Shown: positions 44,801 to 54,230, numbered from the stretch's first letter. The stretch is 64,000 nucleotides of DNA from Crocinitomicaceae bacterium (GCA_022447665.1 JAKVAQ010000017.1:1-64000); one strand, 5' to 3'. Program-made: numbers and translations. The notes: a model not told the origin generated them from the sequence alone.

Positions 44801-45317
44801 ATTCACGAACAATTCAACAGGTTTCGCGAATCCAAATAACCCGAATGCGGATACAACATTCTTCTGGAATTTAAATACTCCAGATGCTCAGTGGATCCTA
44901 TCTCAGGATTTATTTGAAACATTCGATACCACTTATGCCATAGGAGGAGTTTACCCTGCCTGCTTGGTGGCATTGAATAAAAATGGATGTTCAGATACAA
45001 CTTGTAAGGACATGATCATTTACGATCCGCTTGCCTTTAGTCCTGTGAATGTATTTACTCCTAACGGCGACGGAATTAATGATGGATTTACCTTCTTTGA
45101 TAAGTCACAAGCTGTTTCTGAATTCAAATGCACTATCATGAATAGATGGGGACAAGTAATGTATGAGATGACAAGCATTACAGATGTTTGGCTTGGAGAT
45201 GATCCGAATGGGGACCCATGCTCGGATGGTGTATATTTCTATACCTACGAAGGAGTTGCCGATAACGGAGATGAGTTTAGAGGACAAGGCACCGTCACCA
45301 TATCCGATGCTCAATAG
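41826..45317 (+). CDS. Choice-of-anchor L / SprB-type surface protein, T9SS type B
   Basis: The 1,163-residue protein has a signal peptide (LKSLLSLSAFVAFTGFSQ). It then has a choice-of-anchor L domain to about residue 255 (MTPEEYVQDVLVGSGVTVSNVTFNG, FDFIPDGDSINFNYIFGSEEY), a Calx-beta-like region (GTATNGVDYDFLPGTITFP), Ig/SprB repeats (CFGANDGGAFVENITGG, CFEFTDGSVTINTSGG), and a gliding-associated C-terminal domain (NVFTPNGDGINDGFTF, CTIMNRWGQVMYEM, CSDGVYFYTYEG). This points to export by T9SS and attachment to the cell surface. The last 400 residues are paralogous to the protein at 12947-16315. It is transcribed alone, with a terminator directly downstream. Confidence 0.88.
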   Translation: MLKSLKSLLSLSAFVAFTGFSQITVTNDMTPEEYVQDVLVGSGVTVSNVTFNGTVPAATVIQAQVGYFSAGASGFAIPEGVIIATGDCTVAEGPNDSGSASGGTFPDPFDADLDAICSASLNDAAILEFDFIPDGDSINFNYIFGSEEYLEFVDAGFNDAFGFFLSGPGIAGPYTGGAVNLAVVPGTGTPGTPVTIDNVNDVDNATYFIDNAGGTAVQYDGHTVVMTASAEVECGETYHIKLAICDAGDGAWDSGVFIEANSFSSNGIQVEIASATGSFAITESCDSALVTFIRPADSDTSVLDVDYGVGGTATNGVDYDFLPGTITFPIGEDTVQFWIVPNADGLTEGTETLIISVEIVNACGDTITTEATVEIIDPLPFNVTFADVFIDCPEDFVTLAAATDGGVPDFEYLWSTGETTTTIDVPGDVPGVTTYTVDITDACGVSASADIDVNLTPAPVPTIDFDQITYTICPGQDADIDATVNDPYSVPVDYSWAPTGETIEDITVSPAVDTWYYLTIDDGCYEVTDSVKVVLGGVDITSIDVVDATDCPGGAGIPTPGSITVNPSTGLGWSYEIIGYVPPQPTGVFPGLDGGINYIVSVTDDEGCVTDTVVYVGLGANEVFADFVLDSLRDVSCFGANDGGAFVENITGGLSPPFDVVWTHTSGVHDTDFAVPTGSDSEQDNLFGGTWVVTATDGSGCAWSQVFEIVEPEELTLDFTVANPTCFEFTDGSVTINTSGGVGGYIFVIEDDAGTLLNPGNSTTANTLPAGTYYASVTDANGCFVDGSVTIDDPGEIMVDLVINDLLCYGVNEGNILADTVYNYTGVYDSIGYFWAPNPSGLNGIGENYARFLPAGDYTLTINDQNGCSNVFDITITSPPPIEFSEFGYEPAYCRQFGFQSGNGVVFAAATGGTPDFTYEWLNLETGATNTSTTWGGLNPGDYQISVRDDNGCLLTDIITVDSINPVAAFTPTSDQFLTIGQCEGTAIVDVLFTNNSTGFANPNNPNADTTFFWNLNTPDAQWILSQDLFETFDTTYAIGGVYPACLVALNKNGCSDTTCKDMIIYDPLAFSPVNVFTPNGDGINDGFTFFDKSQAVSEFKCTIMNRWGQVMYEMTSITDVWLGDDPNGDPCSDGVYFYTYEGVADNGDEFRGQGTVTISDAQ

Positions 45318-45340
45318 AAAAAAATAATTATCAGTAAAGA

Positions 45341-45370
45341 AAAAGCCGCTTCACATGAAGCGGCTTTTTT
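45341..45370 (+). terminator. Intrinsic terminator after the adhesin gene
   Basis: AAAAGCCGCTTCA pairs perfectly with TGAAGCGGCTTTT around a CA loop, followed by T-runs; it is symmetrical and could also stop the convergent hydrolase gene. Confidence 0.88.
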
Positions 45371-45388
45371 AATTTTCATATTACGATT

Positions 45389-46207
45389 TTAGAATTGAGA
45401 CAGCCATTCTTCAATAGCGTTCCAATATTCTTCACCGCCTATTTGATTTAGCCAAAGGGCTCTTGATCCGTGATGTCCCGATTTTTCCGGGATGAACTGC
45501 ACCTGACCACCAATCAATTCCTTGCCCGCTATAATTGCAGAAGTTTGTTCCGATTCCCAGGACGCAGAAGTTAAAAAGAATGGTTTTTGAAAATCAGCAT
45601 AAATAGGCACTAAACTCCCTAAAGTATCTGCAAAATAATCTCCAGGACTAAATGATACAACGGCCTTAACGTTCTCATTCTTTGCTGCTTCGTAAAGCAC
45701 CAAAGTTGATGAATAAATACTTCCCCATAGAATCACTGGCTGCTGAAATTTATCACTTAAATAATTAACTCCAGCAGTAATATCTGGAATGGCATCCAAG
45801 TAATCAATTCCTTTATCTTGCTCTAAAGCCCTTAAGGTTGTTTCGTTTTGATAAGACCCTATTGGACCTCCAGAGCGCTGATCAATTGCCAAACAATTAA
45901 AACCTAATTCTACTAACCTTTCGGCTACACCGTCATATTCAAACTTGTTAAATGTAGCCTGATGGCACAATACAATCGACTCTGAACCCTCATTACCTGT
46001 TTCATAAAGATTACCTGAAACCAGTAATCCATCAGAAGCCTCAAATTCTACGGTTGTAAATGCAGAAGAAACTTCAACAATACTATCTATTTCTTTTTCA
46101 ATTATGACATTTTCATTGGTGCTTCCACCACACGCTACAATCGTAAATGGAAGAATAAAAAGGGAGATTTTTTCATGGCTTTGTCGCTTATTTTCAGTTA
46201 AATACAT
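45389..46207 (-). CDS. Alpha/beta-hydrolase-fold lipoprotein, nucleophile apparently lost
   Basis: The 272-residue protein has an unusually long polar n-region followed by LFILPFTIVACGG, a lipobox with Cys at 26. The rest is an alpha/beta hydrolase: IVLCHQATFNKFEYDG, GFNCLAIDQRSGGP, FQQPVILWGSIYSSTLVLYEA and the catalytic-His region EKSGHHGSRALWL. In the relatives I know, the elbow reads GSSYSA with the middle Ser as nucleophile; here that position (codon 45716-45718, residue 164) is Ile. It may be inactive or use another residue. No nearby gene hints at a substrate. Confidence 0.72.
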   Translation of the reverse strand: MYLTENKRQSHEKISLFILPFTIVACGGSTNENVIIEKEIDSIVEVSSAFTTVEFEASDGLLVSGNLYETGNEGSESIVLCHQATFNKFEYDGVAERLVELGFNCLAIDQRSGGPIGSYQNETTLRALEQDKGIDYLDAIPDITAGVNYLSDKFQQPVILWGSIYSSTLVLYEAAKNENVKAVVSFSPGDYFADTLGSLVPIYADFQKPFFLTSASWESEQTSAIIAGKELIGGQVQFIPEKSGHHGSRALWLNQIGGEEYWNAIEEWLSQF

Positions 46208-46218
46208 GAATTAGAATA

Positions 46219-46252
46219 CAAAAAAACGCCCCTCAAAAAGAGGAGCGTTTTC
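46219..46252 (-). terminator. Terminator after the M43 peptidase pair
   Basis: AAAACGC-CCCTC pairs with GAGGAGCGTTTT around a run of A, with flanking A and T tracts. It lies past the stop at 46272 on the minus strand and before the hydrolase start. Confidence 0.8.
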
Positions 46253-46271
46253 TTTACATATAATTTATTGT

Positions 46272-48428
46272 TTATTGCTTGATAATCTTCTTACTCTCAA
46301 CAACACCGTTAGACTCTACTCTAACGACATAAACACCTTTCGGTAATTCAGCCATTGAATAATTTAGTGTATTAGCTCCGTTGCTAAGTACACCTGTGTG
46401 AATCACATCGATTTGCTCACCTAATAAGTTGAAAAGTGAAACATTGTATTCCGCATTACCCACAGAGTTAATTGTTACGGCAAAATCATTCGCTACAGGG
46501 TTTGGATAAACTGACCACTCAGCTAAGTTTTGTTTATCGTCTTCAATCCCCGCAAATGCAGCGTTGTATAAATTAATGTTATCAATAAAGATGTTGTTAC
46601 CGTTATCATTCGTGAACTCTAACTTAAATCTGAAGTTTGATACAAAGTAAGACTCAGTAACATTGGTAATTGTGATTGTTCTCCAATCTCCTTGACCTTC
46701 CGGAGTATAACTAGTACTTTGAACAGTTTCCCCTAAATCATCGTCATCAACATTCTTTCTTAATGCCCATGTTTCACCGCAATCTTTAGACACGTAAACT
46801 TTAAGTACTTCATCATTTCCTGATGATCTTCTTTTATAAGCAATATCAAAAGTGAACGCTAAATCATCGTCAGCGGTTAAACTGGACAAATCGATTGTTG
46901 GTGAGATAATCGCATCTGAAGTACCGTTGTCTACTCCGAAGTTTGCTAAGCGCGCTGATTTCAATCCTGAAGAACCTGCACCACTGTATATATCGAATGC
47001 TTGGCCACCATCGTTATTTTCAATTAACATGTTATCATAGTCAGGTAATGAAGTTAATGACTCAAAACCTTGATGATATGGCAAAGATTCACCCGTGTTA
47101 TCAAAAACAATGATATGATTTGTAATAGACTTTGTTTCAGTCGAACTTCCATCAGATACCTCTAAAGTAACATCATACACTCCTGGAGTAGAATAAGTAA
47201 CGACAGGGTTTTCTGCTGAAGAAGTTCCTGGGGTACCTCCTGGGAATGTCCACGTTCTACTTGTCACATTATGATAAGACTCATCGGCAAACGTTACTGT
47301 TGATCCAGTACAAACTGTAGTTTCTGTAGATGAAAACTCAGCCTCACATAATGGTCCAGCGGTTAAAATCTCTTTATCATTTGCATTCGCAAGTGATACT
47401 AAGTTTGACATCCAAGTGTAAGCACTGAACGTCGCATAAGTTCTATCTCTTTGTCCTTCAGTAAACATGTACTGGCAAGGACTATAGCTCATAAAGTTTT
47501 CGAATTGATCTTTCGTATCAAATCCATACTCATCTCCAGGCGGAACATAAGAACAAGAGTTTTGAGAAGATGAACAAGACCAGAATGCTTCTTGCTGAGG
47601 AGGGGTATCACATACTCTATCTCCTTCAGAAGAACAGTTTCCTGTTACACATCCGTCCATTCCACTTGATCCTTGGAAGGTGTGGTATAAATTAAGACAA
47701 TGACCAACCTCATGAGTTAACGTTCTATCTCCACTACTGGCCGTACCCATAGTTCCTGTTCTATCATGACGAATCACAATACCATAAGTTCCTGCTGATC
47801 CCCATCCTGGAAACTGTGCATATCCAAGAATAATTCCTGTACCACCGTCGTTATTAATTGAGTTTACCACCCAAATATTCAAGTACTCAGAACGTGGCCA
47901 GTTATCTAATCCTACAGAACCATCTTTAATTTCGTTTCCTGCATTGTAAGAAGCGTCTCCAATATCTCGTCTTTGAATTCCATTCGTACAATTCCCATCA
48001 GGATCTTTTTTTGCTAATCCGAAAAACAAATGATAGTCTCCTGCATTCGGTAAAAAAGGAGCATCCGCAGTGTTTCTGGTTGAGCTTAAATCAGAATTCG
48101 TAGTATTATAATCTTCGTTTAGCTGATCTATTGCACTTTGAATTTGCTCATCTGAAATGTTTCCGTTATCGCCATCGTGTAGGATATGGAAAACTACAGG
48201 AATGTAATAATTGGCATCTCTATCCATCGGGAGTATGGCACCTGAGGAGATTCGCTCATCCGTTTCATGCATTTCAGTTTCTAAAGACGGGTTCTCTTCA
48301 AACACCTTTTGCATATAAAGGTCAGTACCACATCCATAGTCATGTACGTGATCGTGTCCGTGGCCATCATCTTGGCCAAAAGTTAGACCACTAAATAAAG
48401 TAGCGATTAGTAAAATTTTCTTCTTCAT
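46272..48428 (-). CDS. M43-family zinc metalloprotease with PKD domain, T9SS type A cargo
   Basis: After a signal peptide (MKKKILLIATLFSGLTFGQ) the mature N-terminus is His-rich (DDGHGHDHVHDYG), which may bind metal. The catalytic domain (about 60-340) has HEVGHCLNLYH as the extended zinc motif and a Met-turn in NFMSYSPCQYMF. Cysteines in CVTGNC, VCDTPP and CSYVPPGD are those of pappalysin-like M43 enzymes. A PKD domain (WTFPGGTPGTSSAENPVVTY), a jelly-roll-like domain near 470-620, and a type A sorting domain (WSVYPNPVANDFAV to KIIKQ) follow. It is probably a secreted or surface protease. It sits 11 nt after its paralogue. Confidence 0.9.
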   Translation of the reverse strand: MKKKILLIATLFSGLTFGQDDGHGHDHVHDYGCGTDLYMQKVFEENPSLETEMHETDERISSGAILPMDRDANYYIPVVFHILHDGDNGNISDEQIQSAIDQLNEDYNTTNSDLSSTRNTADAPFLPNAGDYHLFFGLAKKDPDGNCTNGIQRRDIGDASYNAGNEIKDGSVGLDNWPRSEYLNIWVVNSINNDGGTGIILGYAQFPGWGSAGTYGIVIRHDRTGTMGTASSGDRTLTHEVGHCLNLYHTFQGSSGMDGCVTGNCSSEGDRVCDTPPQQEAFWSCSSSQNSCSYVPPGDEYGFDTKDQFENFMSYSPCQYMFTEGQRDRTYATFSAYTWMSNLVSLANANDKEILTAGPLCEAEFSSTETTVCTGSTVTFADESYHNVTSRTWTFPGGTPGTSSAENPVVTYSTPGVYDVTLEVSDGSSTETKSITNHIIVFDNTGESLPYHQGFESLTSLPDYDNMLIENNDGGQAFDIYSGAGSSGLKSARLANFGVDNGTSDAIISPTIDLSSLTADDDLAFTFDIAYKRRSSGNDEVLKVYVSKDCGETWALRKNVDDDDLGETVQSTSYTPEGQGDWRTITITNVTESYFVSNFRFKLEFTNDNGNNIFIDNINLYNAAFAGIEDDKQNLAEWSVYPNPVANDFAVTINSVGNAEYNVSLFNLLGEQIDVIHTGVLSNGANTLNYSMAELPKGVYVVRVESNGVVESKKIIKQ

Positions 48429-48439
48429 GGTTGTTTTGT

Positions 48440-50548
48440 TTATTCTATTACAAGGCGTAGTGCCTCATTTTTATTACCGACGTTTACGTTGAGGAAATAA
48501 ACGCCTGGAGTTACATTTGTCGTTTCAATTTGATAATACTTACTCGTTAATCCTGCTTCCTCTATCACTTTTACAGTTTGTCCTACAGAATTGAAAATTA
48601 TAATCTGGAGATCATCGCTTGGAACACCCCCTAAATCTAAAGTTACGATATCATTGGCAGGATTTGGGTATAAACTCATCGTTAAATCTTCACCTCCATC
48701 TTGGATTCCTGCTAATGCGCTTGGGTAGACATTGATATCATCTATGTAAATGTTATTTCCTCCATCAGTATAGAATTCGAATCTATATCTAAAGTTCTCA
48801 ACATAATAAGAAGAAGTAATATTTGTAACGGTATGCGTAATCCAATCATCCTTTGACTCTGGAGTGAACCTAGATCCTTGAGTTTCCTCACCTAGTTCAT
48901 CGTTAAATATCTTTCTTACTACCCAAGTCTCGCCACAATCATTCGAAACATATAATCTTAATGCTTCATCCGTACTTGAATTTCTCTTTTTGTAAGCAGT
49001 TTTAAACACAAAATCCAAATCTTCACTTGGATCTATTCCACTAAGGTCTATCGTACCTGACGTAAGAATGTGCACCATTCCAGCATCTTCAGCAAAGTTA
49101 TCTATCCAAGCTGAGTGCGTTCCACTATAGCCCGCCTCGTCAGTTAATTCCCAAGTATCTCCCGATCCTTGTACAAAAAACTGCTCATCAACGGTTAAGG
49201 CCGTCATTGACTCGAATATTTCTATATAAGGGCTAGGTGTACCAGGGTTCCCTAATACTGTAATATAGTCCGTTAACGTTGTTGAAATAGTTGTGGTTCC
49301 ATCAGTAACTTCTAAGGTAACATCGTAAGTTCCGCCTGTGCTATAAGAAACCACAGGATTCTCTGCTGATGATGTTGCTGGCGTACCCCCTTCGAAAGTC
49401 CAAGTCCAACCGGTTACGTTGAAGTAAGAATAGTCAAAAAATTGAACATCATTGCCTGCGCAGACAAGTGTGTTTTCAGCCTCAAACTCTGCTTTACAAA
49501 GCTCCTCAGGATCGTCAACACCGGTATCGTCAATGTTACTTGGAGAAACAAGACTTTCTAAAAAACCTATATCTGTTAGGTTATTCAACATAATATTCTT
49601 CTGATCTTCCGAAAACATCATTTGGCAAGAATTGTAACTCATCCAATTTTCGTATTGATCAAATGCATCAAAGCCAAAAGGATCACCTGCAGGAACTTCG
49701 TCGCATGTGTTTTCAAGAGGTGAACACCCAAACATAGCAACGTTAGCAGGTGGAGTATCACAAACGTAATCTCCATTTGCGTCACAATCACCTGTATGAC
49801 ATCCAGTAGTTCCTCCCCAGCCTGCGTCAAAAGGATGTAATAGACCTAAAATGTGGCCCATTTCATGCGTTAACGCCTCTCCATCACTTATCGAAGTACC
49901 AATTCTTCCAAAATAATCATGACGATATAATATTCCATGATCGGCTCCAGAAGAAAAATATGGTAAATAAGCATAACCGATCGTAATACCAGCTCCTCCA
50001 TCATTATCGATAGAATTAACGACCCAAATATTCACATACATATCTGATGGCCATCCATCCAAACCTCCGTTAGCCGAATACTTACAGGCATCATCTGCAT
50101 TGTTTGTTAAGTGCGGTGCATATTTACGTTGAACTCCATTCGTACAATTTCCATCTGGATCGAGTCTAGCCAATCTAAATTCAATTCCAACATCTGCCGC
50201 TATAGGAGCAAATGGAGCATCAGAATTGTTACGAATGTCAATTGTATCAGGATTTTCTTTATTGAAGTCCTCGTTCATTACATCAATTCCATCTTGGATT
50301 TGCTCGTAAGAGATGTTTCCTTCTCCTCCATCATGAATTACATGAACCACCACTGGAATGATGAATGAACTTCTTTCACCATCATAAATGTTTTGAGCTG
50401 AACGTGAAATAATTTCATGTGCTTGATGCTTCAAAGCATTATCGCCGTGATAAAGAGCCTGGTTTTTCTCAGTAGAGCTACACCAATCTCCTTGTGCTTG
50501 CACAAGTGTTGTTAGACCCAATGCTGTGAGGAGGAGCAATTTCTTCAT
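48440..50548 (-). CDS. M43-family zinc metalloprotease paralogue, T9SS type A cargo
   Basis: It has the same order of domains as the next gene: signal peptide (MKKLLLLTALGLTTLVQAQ), catalytic domain with HEMGHILGLLH and NWMSYNSCQMMF, PKD domain (WTFEGGTPATSSAENPVVSY), jelly-roll-like module and type A sorting domain (MSLYPNPANDIVTL). The His-rich N-terminus of the neighbour is missing. An ATG at 50554 adds two residues; I chose 50548 because it starts like the paralogue. The 11-nt gap to the next gene indicates one operon made by tandem duplication. Confidence 0.9.
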   Translation of the reverse strand: MKKLLLLTALGLTTLVQAQGDWCSSTEKNQALYHGDNALKHQAHEIISRSAQNIYDGERSSFIIPVVVHVIHDGGEGNISYEQIQDGIDVMNEDFNKENPDTIDIRNNSDAPFAPIAADVGIEFRLARLDPDGNCTNGVQRKYAPHLTNNADDACKYSANGGLDGWPSDMYVNIWVVNSIDNDGGAGITIGYAYLPYFSSGADHGILYRHDYFGRIGTSISDGEALTHEMGHILGLLHPFDAGWGGTTGCHTGDCDANGDYVCDTPPANVAMFGCSPLENTCDEVPAGDPFGFDAFDQYENWMSYNSCQMMFSEDQKNIMLNNLTDIGFLESLVSPSNIDDTGVDDPEELCKAEFEAENTLVCAGNDVQFFDYSYFNVTGWTWTFEGGTPATSSAENPVVSYSTGGTYDVTLEVTDGTTTISTTLTDYITVLGNPGTPSPYIEIFESMTALTVDEQFFVQGSGDTWELTDEAGYSGTHSAWIDNFAEDAGMVHILTSGTIDLSGIDPSEDLDFVFKTAYKKRNSSTDEALRLYVSNDCGETWVVRKIFNDELGEETQGSRFTPESKDDWITHTVTNITSSYYVENFRYRFEFYTDGGNNIYIDDINVYPSALAGIQDGGEDLTMSLYPNPANDIVTLDLGGVPSDDLQIIIFNSVGQTVKVIEEAGLTSKYYQIETTNVTPGVYFLNVNVGNKNEALRLVIE

Positions 50549-50663
50549 GGTCATGTTTATTTGATTAACGCACTATGTGCGCTAAAGGTTTGAAGTTAAA
50601 TATTCAAACGCTAGATCACAAAGAATGAATTATCAGCGGTAGAATCTATTGATTAAATGGTAA

Positions 50664-51401
50664 TTAATCTTCTAGATTACGTAGATCAATTAGTATGTCT
50701 GCATAATTTTTTGGTGCCGAAATGATTTTCATGAGTTTCCGGGCGACCTCTTTTGGAGAGGTTAATTGGTCAGTTTCTTTCAACTCCATAAACCTTTCGT
50801 GTACTTTAAAATCATTTGGATTGGACGCCCGTATTTGAGCCTGCATATCAGTGTCAATAACCCCTGGAGAAATCGTATGAACGAACCAATTCTTCATCTC
50901 TCTCAGCGTTAATTCTTCTTTTAAACACTCTTTGAATAAATTGACCCCAGCTTTACTCGCACAATAGGCGCTCCATGCATCTATTGGTCGCATACCTGCT
51001 CCCGATGAAATGGTTAAAACATGCGCATGCTCACATTTTTCGAATTCGTTCACAAACCAATTTGTAAAGGTCATTACAGAAGTGAGATTTACCTGTATTA
51101 CCTTTTGGATTTGAGTAGAATCTATTTCACCAACAGGCTTAATATCCCCAATTAGCCCGGCATTACTCACTAGTAAAGCCTCTTCCCATTCTTTTTTTGG
51201 TAGGAATTTTTCAAGGAATGCAGGATTAAAATCTGCTAAATCAGCCTTTATGTGCCGATAGTTTTCGTTTTGAATTGGAGCTTCACTGCGTGCTATACCA
51301 AGAACGAAATAATTTTTTTCGAGCAACTCATCTAAAAGTGCTCGCCCAATACCTTTGGTAGTACCCGTTAAAAGGGCTAATTTACTTGGTTGGATGTCCA
51401 T
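50664..51401 (-). CDS. SDR-family oxidoreductase
   Basis: A short-chain dehydrogenase with the NAD(P) motif LLTGTTKGIGRALLDEL, HIKADLAD, the NAG motif SNAGLIGD, catalytic Ser-Tyr-Lys in TISSGAGMRPIDAWSAYCASKAG, and ISPGVIDTDMQ. The ATG at 51425 would give eight extra residues; 51401 (MDIQPSKLALLTG) gives the usual spacing to the glycine motif. It overlaps the rhodanese gene by 20 nt, so the two are probably coupled. It resembles sepiapterin-reductase-like or benzil-reductase-like SDRs. The substrate is unknown. Confidence 0.85.
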   Translation of the reverse strand: MDIQPSKLALLTGTTKGIGRALLDELLEKNYFVLGIARSEAPIQNENYRHIKADLADFNPAFLEKFLPKKEWEEALLVSNAGLIGDIKPVGEIDSTQIQKVIQVNLTSVMTFTNWFVNEFEKCEHAHVLTISSGAGMRPIDAWSAYCASKAGVNLFKECLKEELTLREMKNWFVHTISPGVIDTDMQAQIRASNPNDFKVHERFMELKETDQLTSPKEVARKLMKIISAPKNYADILIDLRNLED

Positions 51402-51693
51402 CCGCTTCCCACTGTAAAATTCCACCTTCTAGGCTAGAAACATCGGTGTAACCAACCATTGTTAAGTACTTAGCAGCGTTCATACTTCTAGCACCACTTC
51501 TGCACCCAACAACAATCGCTTTGTCTTTAGGAAATTCATTAATCCTTTCTTGTATTTGACCTAGCGGGATATTCTTTACATCAACATCATAGGCCAATTC
51601 AGCAACTTCATATTCTTCTCTTACATCAAAGAATACGCTTCCATTGTTCATTGCTTCAATTAAATCTTTTCCGGTTATTTCTTTTGGTTCCAT
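51382..51693 (-). CDS. Single-domain rhodanese-like protein
   Basis: The 103-residue rhodanese has the persulfide-forming Cys in VVGCRSGARS, DVREEYEVAEL and a typical SLEGGILQWEADG C-terminus. It probably moves sulfane sulfur or binds thiols. It is encoded directly after the Cys/Met PLP enzyme (adjacent stop and start), so a part in transsulfuration or sulfide handling is plausible. Confidence 0.9.
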   Translation of the reverse strand: MEPKEITGKDLIEAMNNGSVFFDVREEYEVAELAYDVDVKNIPLGQIQERINEFPKDKAIVVGCRSGARSMNAAKYLTMVGYTDVSSLEGGILQWEADGHPTK

Positions 51694-52848
51694 TTATTTC
51701 AATGCTTGTTTTAAATCGTTAATTAAATCATCTACATCTTCTATTCCTGCACTTAATCTTATAAGTGAATCAACTACTCCAGTTTTTTCCCGCTCCTCCT
51801 TAGGAATGGATGCATGGGTCATTGTTACAGGGTGTCCTGCAAGCGACTCTACCCCACCCAAAGATTCCGCTAAAGTAAATATTTTGAGTTTTTTTAGTAC
51901 TTCATGCGCTTCCTCTAATTTATCTCCAACTAAGGAAAACGAAATCATTCCACCAAAACCTTCCATTTGAGATTTTGCAACCTCATGCCCTGGACTATTT
52001 TCAAACCCAGGCCAGTACACCTTATCCACCTTAGGGTGTGATTTCAAGAAATTAGCAATAATCTCCCCATTCTCGCAATGACGCTGCATTCTAAGATGTA
52101 ATGTTTTAATACCTCTTAGGGCCAAAAAGGAATCCATCGGAGTTGTTATAGCTCCACTTGAATTCTGAATCCTATGTATTTCTTTTCCTAATTGATCATC
52201 CTTACATACTAATGCCCCCATCACTAAATCTGAATGACCTCCCAAATATTTAGTCACAGAATGCATAACAATATCAGCACCTAGGTCCAATGGTTTTTGC
52301 AGGTATGGTGTAGCAAACGTATTATCCACTGCTAACAAGATTTTATGTCGTTTAGCAATTTTGGCACAGGCCTTAATATCAATGATATTCATCATCGGGT
52401 TAGTAGGAGTTTCAACCCATATCAGTTTAGTATTCTCGTTGATATAATCTTCAATATTATCAGCATTTTCCATTCCTACAAAGTGGAATTTAATGCCGTA
52501 TTTTTCGAAGATCGTCTTAAATATTCTATAAGTTCCACCATAAAGATCGTTGGTAGAAATTACCTCATCTCCTGGATTAAGCATTTTCAATACACAATCA
52601 ATAGCGGCCAATCCAGATCCAAAACAAGCTCCATGAGTACCGTTTTCTAACGCCGCAATATTATTCTCTAGGGCTGAACGTGTTGGGTTTTTTGATCTTG
52701 AGTATTCATATCCTTTATGCCCTCCTACCCCATCTTGCGCATACGTGCTTGTTTGATATATAGGTGTCATAATAGCACCAGTAGCCTCATCCGGTTCTAA
52801 TCCGGCATGAATAGCTTTTGTACCAAACTTCATTTTTTCTGACCCCAT
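51694..52848 (-). CDS. Cys/Met metabolism PLP enzyme (cystathionine gamma-synthase/lyase)
   Basis: A fold-type I transsulfuration enzyme with [41 protein letters not shown], the PLP lysine in [16 protein letters not shown] and [15 protein letters not shown]. The frame opens at 52935, but residues 1-29 from there read through the divergent promoter region, so the start is more likely 52848 (MGSEKMKFG) or 52833 ([11 protein letters not shown]). Gamma-synthase (MetB) and gamma-lyase cannot be separated by eye. The neighbouring rhodanese supports a sulfur role. Confidence 0.88.
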   Translation of the reverse strand: MGSEKMKFGTKAIHAGLEPDEATGAIMTPIYQTSTYAQDGVGGHKGYEYSRSKNPTRSALENNIAALENGTHGACFGSGLAAIDCVLKMLNPGDEVISTNDLYGGTYRIFKTIFEKYGIKFHFVGMENADNIEDYINENTKLIWVETPTNPMMNIIDIKACAKIAKRHKILLAVDNTFATPYLQKPLDLGADIVMHSVTKYLGGHSDLVMGALVCKDDQLGKEIHRIQNSSGAITTPMDSFLALRGIKTLHLRMQRHCENGEIIANFLKSHPKVDKVYWPGFENSPGHEVAKSQMEGFGGMISFSLVGDKLEEAHEVLKKLKIFTLAESLGGVESLAGHPVTMTHASIPKEEREKTGVVDSLIRLSAGIEDVDDLINDLKQALK

Positions 52849-52899
52849 AAATTCGTGAATAGGCAGCAAAACTAGTGATATTTTAATTATTTGAAGAGG

Positions 52900-52927
52900 T
52901 TGATTTGTGAACAAAGACCTATCTTTG
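52900..52927 (+). promoter_or_regulatory. Promoter of tyrS
   Basis: TTG (52900-52902), 17-nt spacer and TATCTTTG (52920-52927), ending 19 nt before the tyrS ATG, fit the Bacteroidota consensus. Confidence 0.7.
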
Positions 52928-52946
52928 AGCCGCAAAATTACGACTC

Positions 52947-54230
52947 ATGCCAAAGAATTTTATTGAAGAACTAAGATGGCGCCAAATGTTGCAAGACATT
53001 ATGCCTGGGACAGAAGAATTACTTGAAAAAGAAATCGTTACAGGTTATGTTGGGTTTGATCCAACTGCCGACTCGTTGCACATCGGTTCATTAGTTCCTA
53101 TAATGATGTTGAAGCACTTACAGAGAGCTGGACATAAGCCTATTGCTTTGGTTGGCGGTGCTACTGGCATGGTTGGAGATCCTTCTGGAAAATCTGATGA
53201 GCGCAATTTATTGGATGAGGAAACCTTAAATAAGAATGTTGAAGGTGTATCTAAAGTATTGAAGAAATTTTTAGACTTTAATGATTCTGAAACTGGAGCA
53301 GTCCTCGTAAATAATTACGATTGGATGAAAGAATTTTCATTCATCGAATTCATACGTGATGTAGGCAAGCACATAACCGTAAACTACATGTCTGCCAAAG
53401 ATTCCGTTAAAAAACGAATTGAAACTGGTATTTCATTTACAGAATTTTCATATCAACTATTACAAGGCTACGATTTCCTTCACTTATACAAAGAAATGAA
53501 TTGTAAGCTTCAAATGGGAGGAAGCGATCAATGGGGAAATATCACTACAGGAACTGAGCTAGTAAGAAGAATTGGAAGAGGAGAAGGATTTGCTTTTACT
53601 TGTCCGCTAGTAACAAAGGCAGATGGAACTAAATTTGGGAAAACTGAATCAGGTGCCGTTTGGTTAACTGCTGATAAGACTTCGCCTTACGCGTTTTACC
53701 AATTTTGGCTCAATGTTTCTGACGAAGATGCACCACGATTTATAAGAACATTTACATTGCTCGAGAAAGAAGAAATCGAAGCAATTGAAAAAGAGCATGC
53801 CGAAGCACCGCACTTAAGATTAATTCAGAGAAGATTAGCCGAAGAAGTAACAAAAATGGTGCACGATGAAGAAGCTTTGGCAAGTGCTCAAAAAACAACG
53901 GCCATTCTTTTCAATAAGAAAGCTACAGTAGAGGACTTGAGAGAACTAAGCACCCAAGATATTCTTGATGGATTTGCAGGCGTACCTCAAGCTACGGTTA
54001 GCAAAAACGATTTGAATGATGGGCTTGGAATCATCGACGCATTGGCAGCAAAAACCGGTTTCTTGAGTTCCAATGGTGAGGCACGAAGAGAATTAAAAGG
54101 AAATGCTATTTCTGTAAACAAAGCGAAAGTCAATGATTCTTATGTAATTTATAAGGATGATTTGATTAATGATAAGTTCGTTCTTCTAGGGAAAGGAAAG
54201 AAAAACAACTACCTTTTAATCGTTGAATAA
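52947..54230 (+). CDS. tyrS: Tyrosyl-tRNA synthetase
   Basis: The 427-residue class I synthetase has the HIGH-type motif in [11 protein letters not shown], the tyrosine pocket [25 protein letters not shown], the KMSKS-type KFGKTESG, and a C-terminal S4 RNA-binding domain ([20 protein letters not shown]). It is a complete bacterial TyrRS. Its stop overlaps by one base the ATG of a small lipoprotein gene (TAATG). Confidence 0.95.
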   Translation: MPKNFIEELRWRQMLQDIMPGTEELLEKEIVTGYVGFDPTADSLHIGSLVPIMMLKHLQRAGHKPIALVGGATGMVGDPSGKSDERNLLDEETLNKNVEGVSKVLKKFLDFNDSETGAVLVNNYDWMKEFSFIEFIRDVGKHITVNYMSAKDSVKKRIETGISFTEFSYQLLQGYDFLHLYKEMNCKLQMGGSDQWGNITTGTELVRRIGRGEGFAFTCPLVTKADGTKFGKTESGAVWLTADKTSPYAFYQFWLNVSDEDAPRFIRTFTLLEKEEIEAIEKEHAEAPHLRLIQRRLAEEVTKMVHDEEALASAQKTTAILFNKKATVEDLRELSTQDILDGFAGVPQATVSKNDLNDGLGIIDALAAKTGFLSSNGEARRELKGNAISVNKAKVNDSYVIYKDDLINDKFVLLGKGKKNNYLLIVE

